Shown here piece after piece: positions 35,072-43,612 of a stretch of 64,000 nt of DNA; position 1 is the stretch's first letter; each line of letters opens with the position of its first letter. The stretch lies in the NCBI GenBank assembly GCA_002551355.1, contig NTHE01000001.1, positions 62,001 to 126,000 on the forward strand, in the 5' to 3' direction. Source of the stretch: Streptomyces sp. man185 (GTDB taxonomy: Bacteria > Actinomycetota > Actinomycetes > Streptomycetales > Streptomycetaceae). A program made the translations under genes and the position numbers. The notes beneath the pieces were generated by a model. It ran no database searches. It was not told the origin of the DNA and worked only from the letters and a program-made list of their open reading frames with translations.

Positions 35072-35104
35072 ACGCCCCGACCACCTCGGAGGCGGACGGG
35101 GCGT
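35072..35104. terminator. Hairpin between convergent kinase and CBM35-like genes
   Basis: ACGCCCCG at 35072-35079 pairs with CGGGGCGT at 35097-35104 around a 17-base loop. Confidence 0.5.
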
Positions 35105-35122
35105 GGGACGCGCGAAGGCAGG

Positions 35123-36127
35123 TCAGTTCTTGATGTGGCCGGACTTCAGCTCCAGCTGGTCGAGATTGGCGTCGCACTCGTCGCCCGTCTCGCACGACAG
35201 CCTGAGGGTGTTGGCGCCCTTGTCGAGCTGGACGTACGCGTAGGTGTTCGTCCAGCCCTTCTCCAGGTCGCCCTCGGGGGCCTGCGCGAAGTTCTTCATG
35301 TTGATGGAGCGGGGCTCCTGCGCGTTGACCGTGAGGGTCGTCTTCGCGTCCTTGCCGGGCACGCCGTAGGTCACGTACAGGGTGTACGCGCCGGCCTCGG
35401 GCACCTCCACCGACCAGGTGGCCGACCGGCCGACCTCGTTCAGGTTGATGTAGTTGCCGTTCGCACCCTTGGCGCCCTTGACCGTGGAGTCCAGGGCCGC
35501 CGTGCCGCCCAGCGTCAGCGTCGCCGCGTCCTGCTTCGGCAGCTCGACCGGCTTCGGGGTCTCCTCGGGCTTCTTCTCCGGCTTCTTCGACTCCTCGACC
35601 TCGCCGGCGGGGCCCTCCGAGGACGACGCCTCGTTCTTCTTGTCGTCCTTGTCGCCGTCGTCGCCCGTGAGCAGGGCGGCGCCGATGCCGATGAGGACGA
35701 CCGCGACCACGGCGACCGCCGCGATCAGGAGCGCCTTGGTGTTCGGGCCGCCGCGACCCGTGCCGCCGCCATGACCGCCCTGGGCCGGGGGCTGCCCGTG
35801 GGACGCGCCGCCGGGGTAGGTCTCGGGGGCCGCGTACTGCGGGTTCGGCCGGTTGTACTGCTGCGCGGTCTGGCCGTAGCCCTGCTGGGGCGGGTAGCCG
35901 TACCCGCCCTGCTGCTGCGGTACCTGCTGCTGGCCGTACTGGCGCTCGCCGACGGCACGCACCTGGTTGTAGGACGTTCTGGGCACGCCCGGCTGCGCGG
36001 CCGGACCCGGGTAGCCGTAACCGCCCTGGCCGGGCGCCTGGGCGCCTGCCGCCTGTCCGTCCGCGTACAGATAGCCGAACGGATCGTCGTCCTCGGGCTT
36101 GCTCGCGCCGTTGTTTCCGGCCGTCAT
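35123..36127 (-). CDS. Membrane-anchored protein with C-terminal CBM35-like domain
   Basis: A 334-residue single-pass protein. Residues 1-125 are a cytoplasmic low-complexity region rich in Gly, Gln, Pro and Tyr with repeated QQGGYGYP-like units. One membrane helix (ALLIAAVAVVAVVLIGIGAALL, about 130-152) follows. An acidic and Lys/Pro-rich linker then leads to an extracellular beta-sandwich of about 130 residues (NYINLNEVGRSATWSVEVPEAGAYTLYVTYG to DANLDQLELKSG) resembling CBM35/CBM6. ATG 36127 is the start, with GGAG eleven bases upstream. It probably binds cell-surface or environmental glycans; the ligand is unknown. Confidence 0.85.
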   Translation of the reverse strand: MTAGNNGASKPEDDDPFGYLYADGQAAGAQAPGQGGYGYPGPAAQPGVPRTSYNQVRAVGERQYGQQQVPQQQGGYGYPPQQGYGQTAQQYNRPNPQYAAPETYPGGASHGQPPAQGGHGGGTGRGGPNTKALLIAAVAVVAVVLIGIGAALLTGDDGDKDDKKNEASSSEGPAGEVEESKKPEKKPEETPKPVELPKQDAATLTLGGTAALDSTVKGAKGANGNYINLNEVGRSATWSVEVPEAGAYTLYVTYGVPGKDAKTTLTVNAQEPRSINMKNFAQAPEGDLEKGWTNTYAYVQLDKGANTLRLSCETGDECDANLDQLELKSGHIKN

Positions 36128-36271
36128 CCCTGGGTCACTCCTCACCATCTCGCCAGCCGTCGCCGACCGGCCGAGCCTACCTCGAACGGAGCAGCCCCCG
36201 AATTGCGCTCACCCACGGGGACGGCGCCTGGGGAACGGGTACGGGGTAGGGGGAGAAACAGGCCGTGAACG

Positions 36272-37927
36272 TCATCCGGCCCTGCGGTGAACCTTCGACC
36301 GGGACCGCTTTTCCACGTACATCCGCTGGTCGGCGGAGCGCAGGACCTCTTCGGCGGTCATGCCGCACTCGGCCCAGCCGATGCCGAAACTCGCCCCGAC
36401 CCGGACCGCCCGGCCGTCGACCCTTATGGGCGGAATGATGGCATTTCTCAGACGAACGGCCAGGTCAGCGGCGTCCGCCGCTCCGAGGCCGTCGGCGAGA
36501 ACGACGAATTCGTCACCTCCGAGCCGGGCGACGGTGTCTCCGTCCCGCACACAGGTGCTCAGCCGCCGGGCGACCTCGATGAGCACGGCGTCGCCGGTGT
36601 GGTGTCCGAAGCGGTCGTTGATGGACTTGAAACCGTCGAGGTCGCAGAAGAGGACCGCGAGCCCCTTCGTCCCGTCGTCGTGCTCCGGATCCGGGGCCTC
36701 CGTGTGCACATGGTGGTCGAAGGGCCCGCCGCCGGGGATCGCCTCGCCCTCGTAGCCGTCGGCCTGATACCCGTGGGTGAGGGAGGACTCGACGTCCCCG
36801 TACGCCGCGTCCAGCGCCTCGATCGCGGTGGCTGCCGGGGAGTGCGGCCGCTCGCAGATCCGGGCGCTGAGCCGCGATTTCAGCTCGGCACTGTTGGGCA
36901 GCCCGGTCAGCGCGTCGTGCGAGGCGCGGTGGGCGAGGTTCAGCTCGTGCCGCTTGCGCTCCTCTATGTCCTCGACATGGGTGAGCAGGAAGCGCGGCCC
37001 GTCGGCGGTGTCCGCGACGACGGAGTTGCGCAGCGAGACCCAGAGGTAGGTGCCGTCCCGGCGGCTGAGGCGCAGCTCGGCCCGGCCGCCCTCGGCGGAG
37101 GTGCGCAGCAGGGTGCCGATGTCCTCGGGGTGGACCAGATCGGCGAAGGAGTAGCGGCGCATGACGGAGGCCGGGCGGCCGAGCAGCCGACACAGGGCGT
37201 CGTTGGTGCGCAGCAGCCGGCCCTGCTGGTCGCCGCCCATCTCGGCGATGGCCATCCCGCTGGGCGCGTACTCGAAGGCCTGCCGGAACGACTCCTCGCT
37301 GGCCCGCAGCGCCTGCTGCTCACGCTCCAGCCGGACCAGGGCGCGCTGCATGTTGGCCCGCAGGCGGGCGTTGCTGATCGCGATGGCGGCCTGGGAGGCG
37401 TACATCTGGAGCGCTTCGCGCCCCCACGCGCCGGGGCGGCGGCCGTTGCGCGGCCGGTCGACGGATATGACTCCGAGGAGGTCCCGGCCGCCCGCGGAGG
37501 CGTACATCGGGGCGTAGAGCCGGTCGAGCGGGTGCCACTCGTCCTCGAACCGGGGTTCGGGTCCCTCCGTGTGCCACTGCGGTACGTCGTCGTCGAGGAG
37601 GACCCAGCCCTCGGTGTGCGGGATGAACCGGAGCTTGTCCCAGGCCTCGCCCATGGAGAGGCGGCGTTCCCAGGAGGCGCGGGACCCGACGCGGCCCGTG
37701 ATCAGGGCCTCGGCGGCGGCGTTGCCCGCGAAGGCGGCGATGACGAGGTCGCCGTCCGGCCGGACCAGGTTGACGCAGCCCAGCTCGTAGCCGAGACCGG
37801 CGACGATCCCGTCGGCCACGGTCTGCAGCGTGTCCGCCAGACTCCGCGCCGTATTGAGATCAGCGACGGCCTGATGCAGCTGCCGCATGGTCGCAAGGCG
37901 GACGTACGGTTCCGACTCGGCCTCCAT
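36272..37927 (-). CDS. cdgB: Diguanylate cyclase with GAF, PAS and GGDEF domains (CdgB-like)
   Basis: A 551-residue cytoplasmic cyclic-di-GMP synthase. A GAF domain (about 15-190) precedes a PAS/PAC unit (about 205-330) and the GGDEF domain (about 335-545). The active-site motif is LGGDEF with GGDEF at 470-474, and the product-inhibition site RDGD lies five residues before it. An unusual hydrophilic insert of about 70 residues separates TGLPNSAELKSRLS from LAVLFCDLDGFKSINDRFGHH. The order matches CdgB of Streptomyces coelicolor, which affects development through BldD. No EAL domain is present. The ATG at 37927 follows GGGGAG by nine bases. Confidence 0.9.
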   Translation of the reverse strand: MEAESEPYVRLATMRQLHQAVADLNTARSLADTLQTVADGIVAGLGYELGCVNLVRPDGDLVIAAFAGNAAAEALITGRVGSRASWERRLSMGEAWDKLRFIPHTEGWVLLDDDVPQWHTEGPEPRFEDEWHPLDRLYAPMYASAGGRDLLGVISVDRPRNGRRPGAWGREALQMYASQAAIAISNARLRANMQRALVRLEREQQALRASEESFRQAFEYAPSGMAIAEMGGDQQGRLLRTNDALCRLLGRPASVMRRYSFADLVHPEDIGTLLRTSAEGGRAELRLSRRDGTYLWVSLRNSVVADTADGPRFLLTHVEDIEERKRHELNLAHRASHDALTGLPNSAELKSRLSARICERPHSPAATAIEALDAAYGDVESSLTHGYQADGYEGEAIPGGGPFDHHVHTEAPDPEHDDGTKGLAVLFCDLDGFKSINDRFGHHTGDAVLIEVARRLSTCVRDGDTVARLGGDEFVVLADGLGAADAADLAVRLRNAIIPPIRVDGRAVRVGASFGIGWAECGMTAEEVLRSADQRMYVEKRSRSKVHRRAG

Positions 37928-38301
37928 CGCTCGCACTCCCCGAGACCTCGACAGCAACTCCAGGTTTCATATCGACGTACTTGTTGCAGTGTCACGGCCA
38001 CTGAATCACAGTGAGCTGTGCACCCGGTACACAGGGTCAGCAGAAAATGGACTCTGTGACTCAAGTCACAACAGATGACCGGGTGATGCCGGTGACTCAC
38101 GGCGACGGCGATCGTTCCGCGGTCACCGGGAGGGACGGGTTCCCCATGTGCGCGCCCGCGCACGCCCTCTTCCGAACGCTTCCGAACCCTCCTGGCCCTC
38201 CCAACCCTCCGAACCTCCGAACCCTTCCGGCCGGAGTCCTAGGACCTGCCTGGTCCCCTGGCCCGATGCGACCGGCCGGTCCCCGCGGTTAGCGTCTGCG
38301 T
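37928..38301. other. Divergent region between cdgB and the flavin reductase gene
   Basis: This 374-base gap holds two inverted repeats on the cdgB side (38007-38020 and 38055-38070) and a CCTCC/TCCGAAC-rich stretch at 38165-38250 that is G-rich on the minus strand. No convincing gene is seen. Confidence 0.6.
38055..38070. promoter_or_regulatory. Perfect palindrome upstream of cdgB
   Basis: TGTGACT-CA-AGTCACA is a perfect 7+2+7 inverted repeat 128-143 bases upstream of cdgB. A second repeat, CACAG-TGAG-CTGTG, lies at 38007-38020. They look like operators; the binding protein is unknown. Confidence 0.5.
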
Positions 38302-38865
38302 GTGCTCCAGATGAAGCCCCCCACCCCGCGCCCCGAGCCCATCCCTCATGCTGAGGGAGTGAGCAACGACGAGTTCCGCGCCGCACTCGCGCGGCTGGCC
38401 GCCGGGGTGGTGCTGGTCACCGCCCAGGAGCCGCCCCTCGACGAGGACGGCCGGGGCGAGGACGTGGGCATGACGGCGACCGCCTTCATGTCCGTGTCCC
38501 TGGAACCGCCCCTGGTGATGGTGAGCCTGCGCAACGGCTCCCGGATGGACGACCTGCTGGACGAGCAGCCGCTGTGGGCGGTCTCCGTCCTGGCCGCGAG
38601 CCAGCGGCACATCGCGGGCCGGTTCGCCATGAAGGGCCGGATCAGCGACCGGCTGCTGTTCGAGGACGTCGCCTACGTACGGGGCGAGGTGACGCACGCT
38701 CCGCTGATCGGCGGGGCGCTGGCGACACTGGAGTGCCGCACCGAGCAGCGCGTGGTGGCCGGGGACCACACCCTGGTGATCGGGCGGGTGCTCACGGCGG
38801 AGCTGCCGAGCCCGGAGGGCGACCCGCTGACGTACTTCAAGGGGCGCTACCGGCAACTGGGGTGA
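38302..38865 (+). CDS. Flavin reductase family protein (FMN-binding split barrel)
   Basis: A 187-residue protein of the flavin reductase/HpaC-like family, which supplies reduced flavin to monooxygenases or acts alone. The core begins DEFRAALARLAAGVVLVTAQ, and shows GMTATAFMSVSLEPPLVMVSL for flavin binding, RFAMKG, and a C-terminal GDHTLVIGRVL. No partner monooxygenase is adjacent. GTG 38302 is the longest sensible start; ATG 38311 is equally plausible since neither has a strong ribosome site. Confidence 0.87.
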   Translation: MLQMKPPTPRPEPIPHAEGVSNDEFRAALARLAAGVVLVTAQEPPLDEDGRGEDVGMTATAFMSVSLEPPLVMVSLRNGSRMDDLLDEQPLWAVSVLAASQRHIAGRFAMKGRISDRLLFEDVAYVRGEVTHAPLIGGALATLECRTEQRVVAGDHTLVIGRVLTAELPSPEGDPLTYFKGRYRQLG

Positions 38866-38920
38866 CGGGGCGTGCGCCTTGTCGTCACCGGTCCCGGCGC
38901 GGCTACCGGTCGCGGGGCCG

Positions 38921-39346
38921 CTACCAGTCGCGGCCCGAGCGCCCGCGCTTGGTGTCGCCGCGCTGCTTCTTCTCGCGCAGCCTGCGCTCGTTGATCCCGC
39001 GCGGGATCTTCCGCTTGATCCGGGGCTTGGGCGGCGGCGCGGTGGCCTCGGCCAGGAGGGCGGCGAGCCGTACGGCGGCCGTCTCGCGGTTGCGCCACTG
39101 GGAGCGGTGCTCGGAGGCCCGCACGGAGATCACCCCGCCCACCAGTCTGCCCGCGAGCCGCTCCAGCGCCCGCGCCTTCCACACCTCGGGGAGCGCGTCG
39201 GTCGCCGCCAGGTCGAAGCGCAGCTCCACCTGGGAGTCGCTGGTGTTGACGTGCTGGCCGCCGGGCCCGGAGGACCGCGAGAAACGCCACATGAGCTCGG
39301 CCTCCGGGAGGGAGACCGAGCCGCGGATGACATAGGGCCCGGACAT
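38921..39346 (-). CDS. arfB: Peptidyl-tRNA hydrolase ArfB (ribosome rescue)
   Basis: A 141-residue ArfB/YaeJ protein that releases peptides from stalled ribosomes. The release-factor GGQ motif is within FSRSSGPGGQHVNTSDSQV, and the C-terminus is a long basic tail (PRIKRKIPRGINERRLREKKQRG) that enters the mRNA channel. The ATG at 39346 (MSGPYVIRGSVSLPE) is preferred to the one at 39355 because GGAGGGA then lies at a normal distance. It converges on the flavin reductase gene. Confidence 0.94.
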   Translation of the reverse strand: MSGPYVIRGSVSLPEAELMWRFSRSSGPGGQHVNTSDSQVELRFDLAATDALPEVWKARALERLAGRLVGGVISVRASEHRSQWRNRETAAVRLAALLAEATAPPPKPRIKRKIPRGINERRLREKKQRGDTKRGRSGRDW

Positions 39347-39539
39347 GACACCCATGGTCCCTCCCCCGCGCCCTGTTCGTCACCTTCTTTTGCACGGCTC
39401 CTCCTCCCCTCGTCCGGAGGAAGTTCGTAAAGAAAGTAAAGGGACCAGGAACCTCGTGGTCTGCTGCTTGCGTTAAGACGGGTGACGGTAGCTTTCGTGA
39501 TGGCACGAAGCCCGCACACGACGAGGAAAGGGACTTCCC

Positions 39540-40115
39540 ATGGCAGTAAGCCTGTCCAAGGGCGGCAACGTCTCGCTCACCAAGGAGGCACCGGGCCTTA
39601 CCGCCGTCACGGTCGGCCTCGGCTGGGACGTCCGTACCACCACCGGCACCGACTTCGACCTCGACGCCTCGGCGATCGCGGTCAACCCGACGGGGAAGGT
39701 CGTCTCGGACGGCCACTTCGTCTTCTTCAACAACAAGTCGACGCCGGACCAGACCATCGTGCACACCGGTGACAACGTCACGGGTGAGGGCGAGGGCGAC
39801 GACGAGCAGATCAACGTCAACCTGGCGGGCCTGCCGGCCGACGTGGACAAGATCGTCTTCCCGGTCTCCATCTACGACGCCGAGAACCGCAGCCAGAACT
39901 TCGGCCAGGTCCGCAACGCGTTCATCCGCGTGGTCAACCAGGCCGGCGGCACCGAGATCGCCCGCTACGACCTCAGCGAGGACGCCGCCACCGAGACCGC
40001 CATGGTCTTCGGCGAGCTGTACCGCAACGGCGCCGAGTGGAAGTTCCGCGCGGTCGGCCAGGGGTACGCCTCCGGTCTGCGCGGCATCGCCCAGGACTTC
40101 GGCGTCAACCTCTGA
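39540..40115 (+). CDS. terD: TerD family protein
   Basis: A 191-residue TerD domain protein, related to tellurite-resistance and stress proteins that bind calcium. The calcium region is visible as [21 protein letters not shown], with the conserved [23 protein letters not shown] and FPVSIYDAE blocks. It starts [20 protein letters not shown], the usual N-terminus, and GAGGAAAGGGAC lies before the ATG. It stands alone with its own strong terminator. In Streptomyces such proteins are linked to development and stress. Confidence 0.93.
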   Translation: MAVSLSKGGNVSLTKEAPGLTAVTVGLGWDVRTTTGTDFDLDASAIAVNPTGKVVSDGHFVFFNNKSTPDQTIVHTGDNVTGEGEGDDEQINVNLAGLPADVDKIVFPVSIYDAENRSQNFGQVRNAFIRVVNQAGGTEIARYDLSEDAATETAMVFGELYRNGAEWKFRAVGQGYASGLRGIAQDFGVNL

Positions 40116-40153
40116 CGCGTCGCCCCGAGCGCACATCTGCTTCACCTGCTTCA

Positions 40154-40191
40154 CCGGAGCCCCCGGCCGCCTTCGCGGCCGGGGGCTCCGG
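40154..40191 (+). terminator. Strong terminator after terD
   Basis: CCGGAGCCCCCGGCCGC and GCGGCCGGGGGCTCCGG form a perfect 17-base stem around a CTTC tetraloop, 38 bases after the terD stop. Confidence 0.9.
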
Positions 40192-40397
40192 TGTGCGGTG
40201 CGACGGCCCGTCAGCCCTGTGGCCCAGTAACGCTGAAACCCGCCACTTCGCCGAATACCGGACAGGGTGGCACTCCATTCGTACAAGAACTGGTCAAAAA
40301 CTTGTGAGGCAATTGTCAGCACACCATCAACTTCGCTCATTCGATGGCACGCTCTCCGCTCGTAGTCCCCCCACAGGACGACCGACGGAGAACTCAC

Positions 40398-42008
40398 ATG
40401 AACCTCCACACCACCCCCCACAACTCCCGCGCCCCGCGCACCACTCGACGGCTCGCAGCACTCGCGGCGACCGCCGCGATGGTCGTCGCCGGGGTCCAGG
40501 CCGGATCCGCCGTCGCCACGCCCGGCGACGACGCCCGCACCACCGCGGCGAAGCCCACCACGGCGACCGCGCTCGGCGTGAACGCCTCGGCGCAGCGCGC
40601 CACGGCCATCAGGGCGGCCCAGGCGGACGCCTCTTCCACTGCCAAGGCACTGAAGCTCGGCGGCCAGGAGAAGCTGATCGCCCGTGATGTCATCAAGGAC
40701 GCCAAGGGCGCGGTCCACACCCGCTACGAGCGCACCTACGACGGTCTGCCCGTCCTCGGCGGCGACCTGATCACCCACACCACCGCCGCCGGCAAGCTCC
40801 GAAGCGTCGACAAGGCGACCGACGCGAAGATAGCCGTGGCGTCGACGACGCCGAAGCTGAAGGCCGCCGCGAGCGCCCGCAAGGTGATCTACGCGGGCGG
40901 AGAGAATCCCGTCCTCGCCTGGGAGACCGTCAAGAAGGGCGTCCAGAAGGACGGCACGCCCAGCCGCGTCCACACCATCACCGACGCCACCACCGGCAAG
41001 AAGCTGCACAGCTACGAGGCGATCGAGACCGGCACCGGCAACAGCCAGTACAGCGGCGAGGTCGAGATCACCACCACGAAGTCCGACGCGGGCTTCGAGC
41101 TGACCGACGGCGAGCGCGGCGGCCACAAGACGTACGACCTGAACCAGGGCTCCTCGGGCACCGGCGAACTCGTCACGGACGACGACGACACCTGGGGCGA
41201 CGGCACGGGCGCGGACCGGCAGACCGCCGCCGTCGACGCCCACTACGGCGCGGCGAAGACCTGGGACTTCTACAAGACCGCGCTCGGGCGCGACGGCATC
41301 GCGGGCGACGGCAAGGCCGCCTACTCCCGGGTCCACTACGGCGAGAACTACGTCAACGCCTTCTGGGACGACAGCTGCTTCTGCATGACGTACGGCGACG
41401 GCGAGGGCAACAAGAGCGCGCTCACCTCGATCGACGTCGCGGCCCACGAGATGACCCACGGCCTCACCTCCGCGACCGCCAACCTGGACTACGCGGGCGA
41501 GTCCGGCGGCCTCAACGAGGCGACCAGCGACATCCTCGGCGCCTCGGTGGAGTTCTTCGCCGGCAACACTTCGGACGCCGGGGACTACCTCATCGGCGAG
41601 AAGATCGACATCAACGGCGACGGCACCCCGCTGCGCTACATGGACAAGCCCTCCAAGGACGGCAACTCGGCCGACTTCTGGGACGAGAACCTCGGCAACC
41701 TGGACGTCCACCACTCCTCCGGCGTCGCCAACCACTTCTTCTACCTGCTCGCCGAGGGCAGCGGAAAGAAGACGATCGACGGCGTCGAGTACGACTCCCC
41801 GACCTCCGACGGCTCGACGCTGACGGGCATCGGCCGGGAGAAGGCCTACCAGGTCTGGTACAAGGCCCTCTCCGTCTACATGACCTCCACCACCGACTAC
41901 GCGGGCGCACGCGTCGCGACCGAGAAGGCGGCGACCGACCTGTTCGGCGCGGACAGCGAGGAGCTGAAGGCGGTCTCGGCCACCTGGACCGGGGTCAACG
42001 TCAAGTAA
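40398..42008 (+). CDS. Secreted M4 (thermolysin-like) metallopeptidase
   Basis: A 536-residue preproenzyme. A signal peptide (RRLAALAATAAMVVAGVQAGSA) is followed by FTP/PepSY-type propeptide regions (KYERTYDGLPV-like YERTYDGLPVLGGDL). The catalytic domain starts near DDDTWGDGTGADRQTAAVDAHYG. Zinc ligands and the catalytic glutamate are in HEMTHG (about residue 352) and the third ligand in GLNEATSD. HHSSGVANHFFYLLAEG carries the catalytic histidine region. It has an upstream promoter gap of 206 bases after the terD terminator. It is expected to be a secreted neutral protease. The ATG at 40398 has GGAG about ten bases upstream. Confidence 0.94.
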   Translation: MNLHTTPHNSRAPRTTRRLAALAATAAMVVAGVQAGSAVATPGDDARTTAAKPTTATALGVNASAQRATAIRAAQADASSTAKALKLGGQEKLIARDVIKDAKGAVHTRYERTYDGLPVLGGDLITHTTAAGKLRSVDKATDAKIAVASTTPKLKAAASARKVIYAGGENPVLAWETVKKGVQKDGTPSRVHTITDATTGKKLHSYEAIETGTGNSQYSGEVEITTTKSDAGFELTDGERGGHKTYDLNQGSSGTGELVTDDDDTWGDGTGADRQTAAVDAHYGAAKTWDFYKTALGRDGIAGDGKAAYSRVHYGENYVNAFWDDSCFCMTYGDGEGNKSALTSIDVAAHEMTHGLTSATANLDYAGESGGLNEATSDILGASVEFFAGNTSDAGDYLIGEKIDINGDGTPLRYMDKPSKDGNSADFWDENLGNLDVHHSSGVANHFFYLLAEGSGKKTIDGVEYDSPTSDGSTLTGIGREKAYQVWYKALSVYMTSTTDYAGARVATEKAATDLFGADSEELKAVSATWTGVNVK

Positions 42009-42037
42009 CGCGTCACATAAGGACGTACGGGAGCCGG

Positions 42038-43438
42038 TCAGCCCTCCACGGGCGGCCGGCTTCCGCCGTGCAGCCAGGCGTCCCACAGCTCGGTGAGATC
42101 CTGCCCCGTCTCCTCCTCCACGTACGCGGTGAAGTCGTCGGTGGAGGCATTGGCGTGCCGGTACTTCTTCGTCCAGCCCCGGACCAGGGCGAAGAACGCC
42201 GTGTCGTCGTCCATCGCGAGCCGGACGCGGTGCACGACCATGGCCCCGCGCCCGTACACCGGCGGGTCGGAGAGATCGAGGGCCGCGGGCGGATCGGCGG
42301 GCGAGAAAGCCCAGTTGGCGTCGTCGTCGTACGCCTCCTGGAAGCTTTCCCCGACCGGTACGTCGTCGTGGTCGGCGGCCCAGAGCCACTCCGCGTAGGT
42401 GGCGAAGCCCTCGTTCAGCCACATGTCCCGCCAGGTCCTCGGGGTGACGGAGTTCCCGAACCACTGGTGGGCCAGCTCGTGGACGAGGAGCGCGGTGTCG
42501 GGCGGGCCGGGGAAGAAGGGCCGGGTCTGCGTCTCCAGGGCGTACGTCGAGTCGTCCGTGCGCCCCACGATCGCCCCGGCGGAGGTGAAGGGGTAGGGCC
42601 CGAACCTGGCCTGCGACCACGCCAGCACCTCCGGGATCTCCGCCAGCACGTCCTCGCTCGCCGCCTCCGACTCCGGGTCCACGGCGGTGAACAGGCGGAT
42701 GCCGTCGGCCGTGCGCGACTGCCGGGTGGTGAACTCGCCCACGGCGACGGTCGCCAGATAGCTCGCCATCGGCTCGGCGGTCCGCCAGTGGTAGGCGGTG
42801 CGGCCGTTCTCCGTACGCCGGGCGACCAGCTCCCCGTTGGAGACGGCCTTCAGCGGGTCGGGGACGGTGACCTCGATGTCGTACGCGGCCTTGTCGCTCG
42901 GGTGGTGGTTGCCGGGGAACCAGGCCATGGAGCCGGTCGGCTCGCCGAGGGCGACCGCCCCGTCCGCCGTCCGCAGCCAGCCCTCCTGTTCGCCGGCCGC
43001 GTCGGTGATGGCTTCCGGGGAGCCGGAGTAGCGCACGACGGTGGTGAACGTGCGCCCCTCACGCAGCCGGTCGTCCACCGCCGCGTCCGGACGGATCGTC
43101 AGCTCCTTGCCCGCCCGGTTCACGGCGGCCGGCTGCCCCTCGACGGTGGCGCTCTCCACGTCGAGTCCGGCGAGGTCCAGGTGGAAGGCGCTCAGGTGCT
43201 CGGTGGCGCGGGCGGTGATCGTGGCCGTACCGCGCAGGTGGTCGGCGGAGGAGTCGACGTCGAGCTTCAGGCCGTAGTGGGTGACGTCGTAGCCGCCGTT
43301 GCCGAGCCCCGGGAAGTACGGGTCGCGCAGGCCGACCGCGCCCGGGGTTCCCTCGACGCCGCCGGTGCAGCCCGAGCCGAGGAGGGCGAGGGCCAGGGCG
43401 AGCAGGAGGGGGGCGGCGGCCGGGGTGCGGTGGTTCAC
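42038..43438 (-). CDS. M1 family metallopeptidase, lipoprotein
   Basis: A 466-residue aminopeptidase-type protein with a type II signal peptide (lipobox LGSGC at about residues 20-24), so it is anchored outside the membrane. The N-terminal beta domain is followed by the catalytic domain with HELAHQWFGN and WLNEGFATYAEWLW (zinc site and third ligand). The exopeptidase signature is a divergent ALETQ. It lacks the long C-terminal helical domain of full PepN. It converges on the M4 peptidase gene with 29 bases between stops. The ATG at 43438 begins MNHRTPAAAPLLLAL. Confidence 0.92.
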   Translation of the reverse strand: MNHRTPAAAPLLLALALALLGSGCTGGVEGTPGAVGLRDPYFPGLGNGGYDVTHYGLKLDVDSSADHLRGTATITARATEHLSAFHLDLAGLDVESATVEGQPAAVNRAGKELTIRPDAAVDDRLREGRTFTTVVRYSGSPEAITDAAGEQEGWLRTADGAVALGEPTGSMAWFPGNHHPSDKAAYDIEVTVPDPLKAVSNGELVARRTENGRTAYHWRTAEPMASYLATVAVGEFTTRQSRTADGIRLFTAVDPESEAASEDVLAEIPEVLAWSQARFGPYPFTSAGAIVGRTDDSTYALETQTRPFFPGPPDTALLVHELAHQWFGNSVTPRTWRDMWLNEGFATYAEWLWAADHDDVPVGESFQEAYDDDANWAFSPADPPAALDLSDPPVYGRGAMVVHRVRLAMDDDTAFFALVRGWTKKYRHANASTDDFTAYVEEETGQDLTELWDAWLHGGSRPPVEG

Positions 43439-43575
43439 CGGTCGATCCTAGGTCGCGGGGCGACCGGGGACGGGCCTGGCTTTCCGGGACGGTCTTCCGG
43501 GGCGTGGCTGCGGTGCGGGGAGGCCGAGGCCGGGCGGGCCTGGCTCCCGGGACCCGGGCCTCCGGTGCTGGAAGA

Positions 43576-43607
43576 AGCCGCCCGCCTCGGGGGAAGAGCG
43601 GGCGGCT
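43576..43607 (-). terminator. Terminator after the ankyrin/beta-propeller operon
   Basis: AGCCGCCCGC and GCGGGCGGCT form a perfect ten-base stem around 12 bases, six bases beyond the stop of the propeller gene, with TTCTTCC following on the minus strand. Confidence 0.75.
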
Positions 43608-43612
43608 CCAGC

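Noticed and set aside
37990..38110. BldD box in front of cdgB
   Set aside because: I looked for TnAC-N5-GTnA. The best candidates have spacing of three or four bases, or a mismatch in the core, so I cannot support it by eye.
38847..42620. A 1257-codon open frame on the minus strand across terD and the M4 peptidase
   Set aside because: It is a shadow of high third-position GC in the real plus-strand genes. Its composition is extreme and it has no domain, whereas the plus frames show TerD and thermolysin motifs.
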